Positions 52,088 to 61,156 of a stretch of 64,000 nucleotides of DNA are shown piece after piece. The notes below the pieces were generated by a model. That model was not told where the DNA came from. It was given only the letters and a program-made list of their open reading frames with translations, and searched no databases. The stretch lies in NCBI RefSeq assembly GCF_014203225.1, contig NZ_JACHIO010000011.1:124001-188000 (forward strand), given 5' to 3'. The DNA comes from Granulicella mallensis (GTDB lineage Bacteria > Acidobacteriota > Terriglobia > Terriglobales > Acidobacteriaceae). Within the stretch, counting starts at the first letter, position 1. The number at the start of each line of letters is the position of its first letter. A program made the position numbers and the translations under genes.

Positions 52088-52855
52088 TTAGCGCAGGTTG
52101 AAGAAGCCGCCATCGATTGGATAGTCGACACCGGTCAGGAACGAAGCCTCGTCCGAGCAGAGATAGAGTGCCAGCACGGCGATCTCTGCAGGAGTGCCCA
52201 TGCGCCCGATCGGCTGGGCCTGGGCGAGGACCTTCATCTTCTCTGCTTCCTGGCCGGGGTAGTTCTTGGCGAGAAAGCCGTCCACAAACGGTGTGTGGAC
52301 ACGCGCCGGGGAGATGCAGTTGCAGCGAATGCCCTGCGAAATATAGTCCTTGGCGGCGGAGAGCGTCATTGACAGCACCGCGCCCTTCGTCATGGAGTAG
52401 GCGAACCGGTCGGTGAGCCCTGCGGTTGCGGCGATCGAAGCCAGGTTGAGGATCACGCCGTGCTTGGCTTCGAGCATGGGCTTGATCGCGGCCTGCATGC
52501 ACAGGTACGTACCGCGCACGTTCACCGAGTAGAGCCGGTCCATGTCCTCGGGAGTGGTGGAGAGCAGGTTACCCACGTGCGCGATGCCGGCGCAGTTGAC
52601 GAGGATGTCGAGCTGGTCGCCGGCCTGGCTGAAGGCCTCCGCGACGCTGTCCGCGCGGGAGACATCGCAGGCAATGCCTGTAGCGCTGGCCGATGTCTTC
52701 TCCGTAATGGCTTTGGCCGCTCCGGCCGTCTTTTGCGCATCGAGATCGAGCAATACGACATCGGCCTGGTGTGCTGCAAATAGCTCGGCTATCGCCAGGC
52801 CTATACCGCTGGCTGCGCCCGTTACAACAGCCCGTTTCCCCTTAAGATCAAACAC
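52088..52855 (-). CDS. SDR dehydrogenase, 2-keto-3-deoxy-L-fuconate dehydrogenase-like
   Basis: This 255-residue SDR has 'AVVTGAASGIGLAIAELFAA', 'DILVNCAGIAHVGNL', Ser in 'LNLASIAATAGL' and Tyr-x3-Lys in 'RFAYSMTKGAVLSMTLSAAK'. In the non-phosphorylative fucose route this enzyme oxidises 2-keto-3-deoxy-L-fuconate. It is the first gene of the leftward operon and shares a 400-bp regulatory gap with the dehydratase. The exact step is inferred from context. Confidence 0.75.
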   Translation of the reverse strand: MFDLKGKRAVVTGAASGIGLAIAELFAAHQADVVLLDLDAQKTAGAAKAITEKTSASATGIACDVSRADSVAEAFSQAGDQLDILVNCAGIAHVGNLLSTTPEDMDRLYSVNVRGTYLCMQAAIKPMLEAKHGVILNLASIAATAGLTDRFAYSMTKGAVLSMTLSAAKDYISQGIRCNCISPARVHTPFVDGFLAKNYPGQEAEKMKVLAQAQPIGRMGTPAEIAVLALYLCSDEASFLTGVDYPIDGGFFNLR

Positions 52856-53155
52856 GTCTGAACTCCTGTCGAAGATGTTACCGATACCGCCTGAGTTTTA
52901 CTTGTCCAGTGGATATCTGTCAAATATGAAAATCTAATATCATGGATGAAATATATCCTTTCCTGGATGGATGCCTCCAGATCATAGGATGCGGACAGAA
53001 TACCAAGAGGTCTGGCAGACGGGCTTTTTGCGTTTCTTATCTCATTTTCGCGAGGCAGGTGTTTTCAGGAATGACAAAAAGAAGAGAAAAAGCACATCTT
53101 TAGGACTATTTTCATAGCAGATTCCGTTGTATTCTTTAGTGCAATCGATGTTTCA

Positions 53156-53194
53156 TTGACGAAAAATAATTTCATTCGCTACGATTCGAGCGAA
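53156..53194 (+). promoter_or_regulatory. Promoter with overlapping operator for the fucose genes
   Basis: TTGACG (53156-53161) and TACGAT (53180-53185) are 18 bp apart. A perfect inverted repeat TTCGCT-N8-AGCGAA (53175-53194) covers the -10 box, the placement of a repressor site. The rest of the gap 52856-53256 holds a repeat-B fragment near 53040-53090 and no gene. Confidence 0.45.
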
Positions 53195-53256
53195 GCATAA
53201 TTGGGTATCATGCAGAACAGCAATTTAACCGTTATTCCAGAACTCCGAGGCCGCTC

Positions 53257-54585
53257 TTGAAGCCCATTACAATTACCAACACGCGTGTCATCGATGTGCG
53301 GTTCCCGACATCGCGTGAGCACATTGGATCTGACGCTGTAAATAAAGATCCCGACTACTCCGCGGCGTACTGCATCCTTGAAACCGATGCCGGGATAGAA
53401 GGACATGGACTTACCTTTACCTTGGGTCGTGGCACGGAGCTTTGTGTCAGCGCGCTCCGCTACTTGACCCAGTTTGTCCAGGGACGCACGTTGGAGTCCC
53501 TGACCTCCGATCTCAACGCCATGTACCTGGAATTGACCGGGGACACGCAGTTTCGTTGGCTTGGGCCTGAAAAGGGTGTGATTCATCTAGCCTGCGGTGC
53601 GCTGGTAAATGCTGTCTGGGACCTGTATGCCAAGGCCGAAGGAAAGCCGGTCTGGCGGCTGCTTGCGGATATGACGCCGGAGCAGATCGTCTCGGCTATC
53701 GACTTTCGTTATATTGCCGACGCACTTTCGCCCGAAGAGGCGCTCGCTATCCTGCGCAAGGGCAAAGAGGGCCAGCAGCAGCGGCTCGCGGAGATTACGG
53801 CAGGCGGTTATCCGGCCTATACGACCTCGGCCGGATGGTTTGGCTTCAGCGACGAAAAGATTCGGCGCCTTTGCCGCGAGGGGATTGCCGACGGCTGGAC
53901 CCACTTCAAGCTCAAGGTGGGCGGCGTGCCGGAGGACGACCTGCGGCGCGGCCGGATTGTGCGCGAGGAGATCGGCTGGCAGAACCGCATGATGGTCGAT
54001 GCCAATCAGAAGTGGGGCGTCGAGGAGGCAATCAGCCGTACGCGGCAGCTCGCTGAGCTTCAGCCCTGGTGGATGGAAGAGCCCACGAGCCCGGACGATA
54101 TCCTGGGCCACGCCCGTATCCGCCGCGAGGCCGCTCCGACCCGCATTGCAACGGGTGAGCACTGCCACAACAGCGTCATGTTCAAGCAATTGTTTCAGGC
54201 TGGAGCGATCGATGTCTGCCAGATCGATAGCTGCCGGGTCGCGGGCGTGAATGAGAACCTGGCGATCATCCTGATGGCCGCAAAGTTTGGCATCCCGGTC
54301 TGCCCGCACGCCGGTGGCGTCGGACTGTGCGAGTATGTGCAGCATCTCTCGATCTTCGATTTTCTGAGCGTCTCGGGCACGATGGAGAATCGCGTGATCG
54401 AGTATGTCGATCACCTGCATGAGCACTTCCGGTACCCGGTAAAGATTCGCCGGGGACACTACCTGGCGCCCACCGATCCCGGTTATAGCTGTGAGATGTT
54501 GCCTGAATCTCTGAACAAGTTCAGCTTCCCCGAGGGTGAGGTATGGAAAGAGCAGGAACCCGAAACTAGCCTGGCTCAAAAGTAG
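53257..54585 (+). CDS. L-fuconate dehydratase (enolase superfamily)
   Basis: This 442-residue protein has a TTG start with GAGG seven bases upstream. It opens 'ITITNTRVIDVRFPTSREHI', typical of fuconate dehydratases. The barrel has Lys-x-Lys in 'HFKLKVGGVP' (catalytic base), metal ligands in 'MMVDANQKWGVEEAI', 'PWWMEEPTSPDD' and 'IATGEHCHNSVMF', and His in 'VCPHAGGVGLCEY'. It converts L-fuconate to 2-keto-3-deoxy-L-fuconate. It is divergent from the two SDR genes. Confidence 0.9.
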   Translation: MKPITITNTRVIDVRFPTSREHIGSDAVNKDPDYSAAYCILETDAGIEGHGLTFTLGRGTELCVSALRYLTQFVQGRTLESLTSDLNAMYLELTGDTQFRWLGPEKGVIHLACGALVNAVWDLYAKAEGKPVWRLLADMTPEQIVSAIDFRYIADALSPEEALAILRKGKEGQQQRLAEITAGGYPAYTTSAGWFGFSDEKIRRLCREGIADGWTHFKLKVGGVPEDDLRRGRIVREEIGWQNRMMVDANQKWGVEEAISRTRQLAELQPWWMEEPTSPDDILGHARIRREAAPTRIATGEHCHNSVMFKQLFQAGAIDVCQIDSCRVAGVNENLAIILMAAKFGIPVCPHAGGVGLCEYVQHLSIFDFLSVSGTMENRVIEYVDHLHEHFRYPVKIRRGHYLAPTDPGYSCEMLPESLNKFSFPEGEVWKEQEPETSLAQK

Positions 54586-54618
54586 ACGTTGGGCTGGAGC
54601 TTCAGAGATAGAGATGTA

Positions 54619-54687
54619 GCTGTTGTTCTTGCCTTTCTTGTTGTCATTCCCTGCGGGAATGACAACAAGAAAAGCAAGAACAACAGC
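54619..54687. repeat. Long hairpin of repeat-B type
   Basis: 33-base arms (54619-54651 and 54655-54687) pair with one mismatch around a TGC loop. The centre GTCATTCCC/GGGAATGAC is the shared core of repeat B. It lies in the 162-bp gap between fuconate dehydratase and permease and could uncouple their expression. Confidence 0.8.
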
Positions 54688-54747
54688 AGAGTTGTGGATC
54701 GACTACCATCAGCTTTTCAACTTCCTCGTTCTGCCCGAGGTTCCATC

Positions 54748-56088
54748 GTGAATATCGCCGTCGACACGCCCTCTTCAACCGGACCCTCCAGTAACGGCCA
54801 AAAGCCTTGTCTCTTTCCCGTGGGGCACATGGTGCCGTTCGTACTGGTTACGGTGCTCTTCTTCATCTGGGGGATGTCGAACAACCTCACTGACATCCTG
54901 GTGCAGCAGTTCAAGAAGTCCTTTGAGCTTTCACCGCTACAGGCGCAGCTGGTACAGACGGCAGTCTTTCTCGGCTATTTCTTCATGGCGCTCCCTGCGG
55001 CGCTGGGTATGCGGAAGTGGGGCTACAAGGCGGGCATTCTGGCGGGACTCTGCCTGTTCGGCTTGGGCACGCTCATGTTCTGGCCTGCGGCTGTGATCGG
55101 GCGTTACTGGCTCATGTTGACGGCACTGTTTGTCGTGGGCTGCGGCTCGGCGACGCTGGAGACGGCGGCGAATCCCTTCATCGCCCAGACCGGTGCTTCC
55201 GAGACCTCGGAGCAGCGCCTGAACTTTTCCCAGGCCTTCAACCCGCCCGGCACCATTATGGGCGTCCTGATCGGTACCTTCTTTATCTTCTCCGGCGTTG
55301 AGCTTTCAGCCAGTAAGGTGGCGGAGATGAAGGTTGCCGGCACCTATGCTGCCTACCTTCATGGCGAGATCATGCGAGTCGTGCCCACGTATGTCACACT
55401 CGGCTGCGTTGTTCTGCTCCTTGCTCTGGTGATTGGCCTGACGCGTTTTCCTGCGAATGCTCGTGAGCATGACGCGAGCGAGGAGCACAACCTTGGCTCA
55501 CAGCTTTTATCTCTGCTGCGAAGCCCCGGGCTTCTGGCCGCCATCGTCGCACAATTCTGCTACTGCGGTGCACAGGTAAGCACCTGGTCCGCGTTTATTC
55601 CGTACGTGAAGCAATACACCCACGCCACCGAGCGTACGGCAGCCTTGTTCCTGACCGGAAACCTGATCGCCTTCGCCGCCGGCCGCATCATTTCGACAGG
55701 ACTGATGCGGTGGTTTGCGCCCGCGAAGATGATGGGTGTCTATGCGATCGTGAATATTGGGCTGATCTCCCTGGGTATTCTGCATCCGGGACTGGTGGGT
55801 GCAGGCGCTCTTCTGCTTACGAGCTTCTTCATGTCGGTGATGTTCCCTACGATCTTTGCGCTCGGCGTAAAGGGCCTGGGGCCGCGCACCAAGCTGGGTG
55901 GTTCCTTGATCGTGATGTCGGTGGTGGGTGCGGCCGTTGTGCCGCCTCTACTGGGGTTGATTGCGAAGCACTTCGGCAGCTATGCACTGGGCTATGGGGT
56001 GGTGATCGCCTGCTATGTCGTGGTTGCTGTCTATGGCCTGCGCCCGCGCCCGGTGACGAGTGTGCATACCGTCCCTGTGATGCCGTAG
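54748..56088 (+). CDS. fucP: L-fucose:H+ symporter, MFS (FucP-like)
   Basis: This 446-residue protein is called from GTG 54748 (CGAGG before it), since the frame further upstream is repeat sequence. Twelve spans are expected. 'FFIWGMSNNLTDILVQQFKK' and 'QAQLVQTAVFLGYFFMALPA' are FucP-family motifs, including the acidic residue used for proton coupling, and 'GSATLETAANPFIAQTG' is another. It brings fucose into the cell for the adjacent pathway. The cluster lacks visible fuconolactonase and final hydrolase/aldolase genes. Confidence 0.9.
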   Translation: MNIAVDTPSSTGPSSNGQKPCLFPVGHMVPFVLVTVLFFIWGMSNNLTDILVQQFKKSFELSPLQAQLVQTAVFLGYFFMALPAALGMRKWGYKAGILAGLCLFGLGTLMFWPAAVIGRYWLMLTALFVVGCGSATLETAANPFIAQTGASETSEQRLNFSQAFNPPGTIMGVLIGTFFIFSGVELSASKVAEMKVAGTYAAYLHGEIMRVVPTYVTLGCVVLLLALVIGLTRFPANAREHDASEEHNLGSQLLSLLRSPGLLAAIVAQFCYCGAQVSTWSAFIPYVKQYTHATERTAALFLTGNLIAFAAGRIISTGLMRWFAPAKMMGVYAIVNIGLISLGILHPGLVGAGALLLTSFFMSVMFPTIFALGVKGLGPRTKLGGSLIVMSVVGAAVVPPLLGLIAKHFGSYALGYGVVIACYVVVAVYGLRPRPVTSVHTVPVMP

Positions 56089-56142
56089 GGGCTTGTTGAG
56101 CTTGATCCTGAACGCGCAGGATGATTCAGAGAGCAATTGAAA

Positions 56143-56180
56143 GGGGGCAAGAGATATTTCATCTCTTGCCCCCCTTTTTT
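56143..56180. terminator. Bidirectional terminator
   Basis: A 13-bp perfect stem (56143-56155 with 56161-56173) has a five-base loop and T/A runs on both sides. It lies between the convergent fucP and beta-helix enzyme genes. Confidence 0.9.
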
Positions 56181-56203
56181 CATTTAACATTCCTGCTTCG
56201 GTG

Positions 56204-58744
56204 CTATGGCTGCGAGGTATCTGCCGAATCATTCGACCACGCAGGTTCGCCCTCTCCCAACGGATTTACCGCAGAGACCCCGAACGTATACTTTGTGCCT
56301 GGTGTCAGGCCATCCATTGTGACGAAGGTAACGTGGCGGCCTTCCAGTGTCAGCGTGCGGCGTCCCGTAAAGACTTGCCTGCGGCCGCCCGGCCGGATGG
56401 TGACAGCATAGGCAGTGATCCCTTCTGCATTGTCCTTGGGATCTCCAAAGTGGATGCTGGCGCGGCTGCCTTCGACATAGGCTTTGACCGTCTGCGGTAC
56501 GCCCGGACGGCTGATCGGCGCAGTAGACGCGGTCACCGGATTAGAGGGCAGGGACTTGACGCTGCTGCCGTGAGCATTGGAGGCCGTGACCGTGAAGGTG
56601 CGGGGTCTTGAAGCCCGTTTGACAGGCATTCGGGCGTAGGCAAGTTTATTGAACTTCTCGGCCGGGAGTGTGACCTGAAGACCATCGCTTGATCGGACGG
56701 TGTAGTGATCGATTGGCGCGCCGCCTTCGAAGACCGGAGGACGCCACGTGATGTAGGCCTCAGTGGATGTCTCGAAGGCTGAGACCGCCGTGGGCGCCTC
56801 AGGGGCCGTCCTCGGCGTAGGAGCAGTGATCAGGTCACGGAAACCCGCTTCGAGTCCAGCGTCCTCGAGTAACTCGGCAGGAGCCTGGTTTATCGCGGTG
56901 ATCGTGTGATTATTCTTCTCGATGACCTGTTTGGCCGCTGTGTCGGGATCGCCCTGCTCCCACCAGTTGCCTTCAATGGCGAGGGGATCGTTACTGTCTC
57001 CCTTGCCGCCATCGTAGTAGTCCTTATGGCGTGATCCCCAGTTGTCGTGATTGGTGTTGAACATCACGTTGCCGCGAACCGTGATCATGGCGGAGCCGTT
57101 GTCAGTATAGATAGCGTGCCCCGTACTGAACTGATCGTCGATTACGTTGCTCTCCACGTGTTCGCCGTCGGCAATCGTTACTCCTGTCCGGCCCTGGGTG
57201 TAGATGCCGCCGCCATCGGAGAGTTTGAGCATAAAGTGCGTGATGCGATTGCGCTCGATTACATTCCCGGTGGAACGATTCATTACGCCGGGCAGTGCGA
57301 TCTTATCCGGCCATCCGCCCCAGCCAATGGAGATGCCCGCGTAGGGAACATGGTCGATCTGGTTGTGCGCGATGTGGGTGAAGCGGGCATAGCCTACGAC
57401 GATGGGGATGCCGCCGTGGAACTCCGCTCCAACATTGCGAAACAGGTTATCTTCGATCCGGTTTTTGATGGCGAATTCGACATCCGGCGCCATCGGTTTG
57501 TCGACGCCCGCGAGCTCCAGTCCATTGCCGGAGATGTCGGTGAAGACGCAGCCTTCGATCACATCTCTATGCGCGCCACCGCTCAGCGAAAGGCCCGCTG
57601 CGCCGAGATGGGTGAAGGTGTCCCGCGTGAAGTGGAGGTCATCGGTAAAAGTTGCAGAGACATTGCCAGGCTCAGGTGTCCAGGCGGCAAAGGGACAGGT
57701 GCCGCCGGGGACGAGCGTGCAGAGTGCCTGCTTCGCTGCGCCGTTATAGGTGGTGACGCGGTAGTTGGCCTGGATCTCGGAGAAGCCCTCCGAGGTGCTG
57801 GGTTCCTGCCACGCGGCGTAGGCGAAGGTGATGCCCGAGATCGTGACATGCTGTACCGGCTCTTCCACGCTTCCGTGCAGTTCAAGCAGCGATTCGAGCA
57901 CTGGCACTTCGACGTCCGCATTGTGCAGGTCTTCTCCCTTGCGAGGCGTATAGAAGAGCATGTGGGTTGTGCGGTCGAAGTAGAACTCGCCTGGTGTGCC
58001 GAGGAGTTCATAGGCGTTGTCGATGTAGGTGGGCTGCTTGCCCACACTTGCTGGACCCACGAGGTTCGCACTGCGTGCGCCGTTCGGCAGCATGACGCGC
58101 TTGGTGGAGTTCTGCCAGCAGGGCTCGGCCATCTCGATCTCCCTACCGTGGATGGCGGACATGGGGCAGCGCGGTTCGGTCCAGGAGCCCAGACCGACGG
58201 AGGGCTCTCCCCAAAGTGCATTGCCGCCGGTGTAGACGAACTCGAGATCGTCAGGGTGTCGCCAGTGCGAGAGTAGATCGCTATCGGCGGTATAGCCGGT
58301 CTCGGTCATCGTCAGCTTCACAGGCGAACGTCCCTGCGCACGGCTTGCGCGAACCCCATCGACATAGATCTGGCGTGGTGCTGCAATCTCCTCGGGAATA
58401 CGTGCGGACCGCACAGACTGCCGCGCGTCGGTAAGCTTCCATCCTGTGATGCGCGTGCCGCCGCTCAGGGTAACGTTCTCATGGGCCGCGGCCTTGAGCG
58501 TAAGCCCGGAGTCCGCTGATGTCAGTATCAAAGGAGCTGAAAGGCGATAGACGCCGCCAGCAAGCTCAACCGTGTGCTCGTGCGTCTGCCGTGCGAGTGC
58601 GAGGGCGGTCGCCAGAGATCGCACCGGCGCGGTCTGCGTTCCGTGTGCCTTATCGTTGCCGGTGGGCGAGACGTGGACTACCTGCGCGTGTGCGCCGAGA
58701 ACGAATGTGGCGGCTAGCAGGGAAGCAGAAAAGCGAAGCGTCAT
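56204..58744 (-). CDS. Secreted parallel beta-helix glycosidase with FN3 domains (GH141-like)
   Basis: This 846-residue protein has a signal peptide (residues 1-20). 'VVHVSPTGNDKAHGTQTAPV' and 'VELAGGVYRLSAPLILTSAD' open a right-handed beta-helix of the type seen in GH141 alpha-L-fucosidases and xylanases. Central repeats follow ('SDGGGIYTQGRTGVTIADGE', 'DNWGSRHKDYYDGGKGD'). Two FN3 domains fill residues about 650-840. The neighbouring fucose operon makes alpha-L-fucosidase the best guess; a polysaccharide lyase is the alternative. The catalytic residues were not mapped. Confidence 0.7.
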   Translation of the reverse strand: MTLRFSASLLAATFVLGAHAQVVHVSPTGNDKAHGTQTAPVRSLATALALARQTHEHTVELAGGVYRLSAPLILTSADSGLTLKAAAHENVTLSGGTRITGWKLTDARQSVRSARIPEEIAAPRQIYVDGVRASRAQGRSPVKLTMTETGYTADSDLLSHWRHPDDLEFVYTGGNALWGEPSVGLGSWTEPRCPMSAIHGREIEMAEPCWQNSTKRVMLPNGARSANLVGPASVGKQPTYIDNAYELLGTPGEFYFDRTTHMLFYTPRKGEDLHNADVEVPVLESLLELHGSVEEPVQHVTISGITFAYAAWQEPSTSEGFSEIQANYRVTTYNGAAKQALCTLVPGGTCPFAAWTPEPGNVSATFTDDLHFTRDTFTHLGAAGLSLSGGAHRDVIEGCVFTDISGNGLELAGVDKPMAPDVEFAIKNRIEDNLFRNVGAEFHGGIPIVVGYARFTHIAHNQIDHVPYAGISIGWGGWPDKIALPGVMNRSTGNVIERNRITHFMLKLSDGGGIYTQGRTGVTIADGEHVESNVIDDQFSTGHAIYTDNGSAMITVRGNVMFNTNHDNWGSRHKDYYDGGKGDSNDPLAIEGNWWEQGDPDTAAKQVIEKNNHTITAINQAPAELLEDAGLEAGFRDLITAPTPRTAPEAPTAVSAFETSTEAYITWRPPVFEGGAPIDHYTVRSSDGLQVTLPAEKFNKLAYARMPVKRASRPRTFTVTASNAHGSSVKSLPSNPVTASTAPISRPGVPQTVKAYVEGSRASIHFGDPKDNAEGITAYAVTIRPGGRRQVFTGRRTLTLEGRHVTFVTMDGLTPGTKYTFGVSAVNPLGEGEPAWSNDSADTSQP

Positions 58745-58985
58745 GATGTGTACCAGTCTAAAAACTTTTGGTGCTGCTATTTTCTATTGTCACCTTGAAT
58801 TTCAGGCCTTAGAACTCAGGCCTTTGTCGTTGCCTTTCTGACAGTCATTTCTCGTCTCATTCGGAATGACAACCTCCAACTTGCTCCTCTCTTTTTTCGA
58901 TGTTGCTGAAACGCAACTACAAGATTCCAGTGATTCTGGCGGATTCTCCTCCTGCAAACGATGAGATGGTAGATTGCTTTTTGAC

Positions 58986-59672
58986 ATGCGTGTACTCATC
59001 GTTGAAGACGAAGTTCGGATTGCCCATAACATCGCGACAGCCTTGCGCGAAGGTTCTGGCTTTGCGGTAGATTGTGCTGACAATGGCGCCGACGGCGCGA
59101 CCCTATCGGCGCAGGGGCACTATGACTTGATGTTGCTGGACCTCATGCTGCCCGGTTTGGATGGGATGGGCATTGTTCGCCAGGTGCGGGCTCGCGGCGA
59201 CTCAACCCCGATCCTTGTGCTGACGGCCCGCAGTGAACGTGAGAAGGTCGTCGAACTGCTCAATGCAGGTGCCGACGACTACCTGACCAAACCGTTCGAC
59301 CTCGGCGAGTTGCTGGCACGGGTCAAGGCGCTGATCCGGCGCGGTAAGGGCGTGGCGCATCCCCTCATCACCTTTGGGCGGTTGCGTGTAAATACCATCG
59401 AGCAGACGGTGAGGTGTGCGGATCTCCTCGTCGACCTCTCGCCGACGGAGTACCGGATCTTCGAATACCTCATCTTCCGCCCCCGCGCCATCGTGTCCAA
59501 GCGAGAGCTGCTGGAGCACCTCTACGACTATCGCTGGGAGCACCACTCCAACGTGATTGAGGCGCACGTCTCCAACCTGCGCAAGAAGCTGCGCGCCATG
59601 GGCGAAGAGGCTACGGTTGAAACCATTCGCGGCCGAGGCTATCGGCTGTTTGCACCGGAGAGCCCCCAATGA
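58986..59672 (+). CDS. OmpR-family response regulator
   Basis: This 228-residue protein starts at the ATG at 58986 ('MRVLIVEDEVRIAHNI'). The receiver has acidic pocket 'VEDE', the phosphoacceptor Asp in 'LMLLDLMLPGLDG' (about residue 51), Thr in 'ILVLTARSE', and Lys in 'DDYLTKPFDLGELL'. The C-terminal winged helix has 'LSPTEYRIFEYLIF' and 'VIEAHVSNLRKKL'. It overlaps the sensor kinase gene by 4 bp. Targets are unknown; the neighbouring beta-propeller and RND pump are candidates. Confidence 0.95.
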   Translation: MRVLIVEDEVRIAHNIATALREGSGFAVDCADNGADGATLSAQGHYDLMLLDLMLPGLDGMGIVRQVRARGDSTPILVLTARSEREKVVELLNAGADDYLTKPFDLGELLARVKALIRRGKGVAHPLITFGRLRVNTIEQTVRCADLLVDLSPTEYRIFEYLIFRPRAIVSKRELLEHLYDYRWEHHSNVIEAHVSNLRKKLRAMGEEATVETIRGRGYRLFAPESPQ

Positions 59673-61096
59673 AGTCGCGTTCGCTGACGCACAGGTTGAT
59701 CGCCGGGGTTTTGCTGGCGGAGTTCCTGTGCGCGGCGTTGTTTTCGGCCGTGGCCATTACGCACGAGATGCACGGGCGCAGACGCGCCTTCGACGTAATG
59801 CTGCGCGGACGTGCGGACTCGTTGATGGGCGCGGTGCAGGACGCTGAAGACCCCGAAGATAACGTCATGGTCGACCCGACGGAGCTATCGCTGCCGTCCG
59901 AGGATGCCTATGCTGTGGCGACTCCCGCAGGCCACGTGCTCGGGAGCTCTCCGAAGTCCTCTCCGGAGCTGCTTGCGGCGTTGGAGTCGCCGCATAAAGA
60001 GGGGTACTTCAACTTCGCGATCGGGGACAAACAGTACCGGGCTATTCGCACGCCGGGTATGCGCGTGATTGATCGGGAAGAGAAGACGGGGGCGCTGCGC
60101 ATTCCCGTAACAGTTCTTTACGCTGCTCCGACCGCGCACCTGTGGCACGAGGCTGTGGAGGCTGTGAGCTTCTACATGGCGACAGGAGCGCTGCTGCTGG
60201 CCCTGACGGCGCTGGCGCTCGTCTGGCTCTTGCGGCGCTGGCTGGCGCCCCTGCACGAGCTAGCCGAGCGTGCCAGCCATGTCTCGGTGCAGGCCTGGGA
60301 GTTTGTGCCGCCAGAAGCTGCGCTGCACACCCGCGAGTTGGAGCCGATGGCCTCCTCGATCCAGAAGCTGCTCGCCGGGCTGCAGCAGTCCTTTGAACGC
60401 CAGCGCCAGTTCACAGGGGACGCCGCGCATGAGCTGAAGACGTCGATTGCGGTACTGAAATCCAGCTTGCAACTGCTGTCCTTGCGGCAGCGAACGGCGG
60501 AGGAGTACGAGAGCGGCATCGAAGGCGTGCTCGTCGATACGCAGCGCATGGAAGAGCTCACGGAGCGAATGCTCGCGCTGGCACGCCTTGAAGAGGCTCC
60601 CTCGAAGAGTCAGGAGAGCGTGGACCTGTCCTCGGTGGTGCAGGCCGTTGCAGAGCGTCTGAGGCCGGTGGCGGAGCTGCGGCAGGTTCTTCTCGGCACG
60701 GCTGTTCAGGACTCAAGCAGGGTTGCTCTTTCTCTGGACGATGCGGAGATCCTTTGCTCCAACCTGATCTTGAACGCACTGCAGCACAGCGCGGGTGGCA
60801 GCCACGTTATGGCAAGCGTGGAAAACCAGACAGGCATAGTTGCCCTCATGGTCGAAGACCATGGCGAGGGCATCCTCGCTGAGGCGCTGCCGCATGTCTT
60901 CGATCGTTTCTATCGCGCCGATGCTTCGCGAAGCCGCAATAGCGGTGGCGCGGGCCTGGGACTCGCGATGTGCAAGGCGATTGCCGAGCGCTGCGGGGGA
61001 AGCATTGAGATCGTGAGCATCCCCGGAACGGGCACCCGGGTGAGAGTGATCCTGCCGGCATCGACGACAAACAAAGACATCTTCAGCGACGCTTAA
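59669..61096 (+). CDS. Membrane sensor histidine kinase
   Basis: This 475-residue protein has an N-terminal span (residues about 8-30), a periplasmic sensor region of about 130 residues, and a second span (about 168-190), then HAMP. The dimerisation motif is 'FTGDAAHELKTSIAVLKSSL' (phospho-His), followed by the ATPase boxes 'NLILNALQHS', 'VEDHGEGILAEAL', 'DRFYRADASRSRNSGGAGLG' and 'GTGTRVRVILP'. The Lys in HELKT replaces the usual Arg. It is paired with the upstream regulator. Confidence 0.95.
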   Translation: MKSRSLTHRLIAGVLLAEFLCAALFSAVAITHEMHGRRRAFDVMLRGRADSLMGAVQDAEDPEDNVMVDPTELSLPSEDAYAVATPAGHVLGSSPKSSPELLAALESPHKEGYFNFAIGDKQYRAIRTPGMRVIDREEKTGALRIPVTVLYAAPTAHLWHEAVEAVSFYMATGALLLALTALALVWLLRRWLAPLHELAERASHVSVQAWEFVPPEAALHTRELEPMASSIQKLLAGLQQSFERQRQFTGDAAHELKTSIAVLKSSLQLLSLRQRTAEEYESGIEGVLVDTQRMEELTERMLALARLEEAPSKSQESVDLSSVVQAVAERLRPVAELRQVLLGTAVQDSSRVALSLDDAEILCSNLILNALQHSAGGSHVMASVENQTGIVALMVEDHGEGILAEALPHVFDRFYRADASRSRNSGGAGLGLAMCKAIAERCGGSIEIVSIPGTGTRVRVILPASTTNKDIFSDA

Positions 61097-61156
61097 TCAT
61101 TCCCAACGATGATCAGATGTGGGCAGACCCCTGTCTGCCGAGTTCAGGAGAAATCT

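Noticed and set aside
53587-54579. 330-codon frame opposite fuconate dehydratase
   Set aside because: Antisense to conserved active-site codons; no independent support.
57047-58276. 409-codon frame opposite the beta-helix enzyme
   Set aside because: It is antisense to a gene with signal peptide, beta-helix and FN3 motifs; composition is typical of GC-driven shadow frames.
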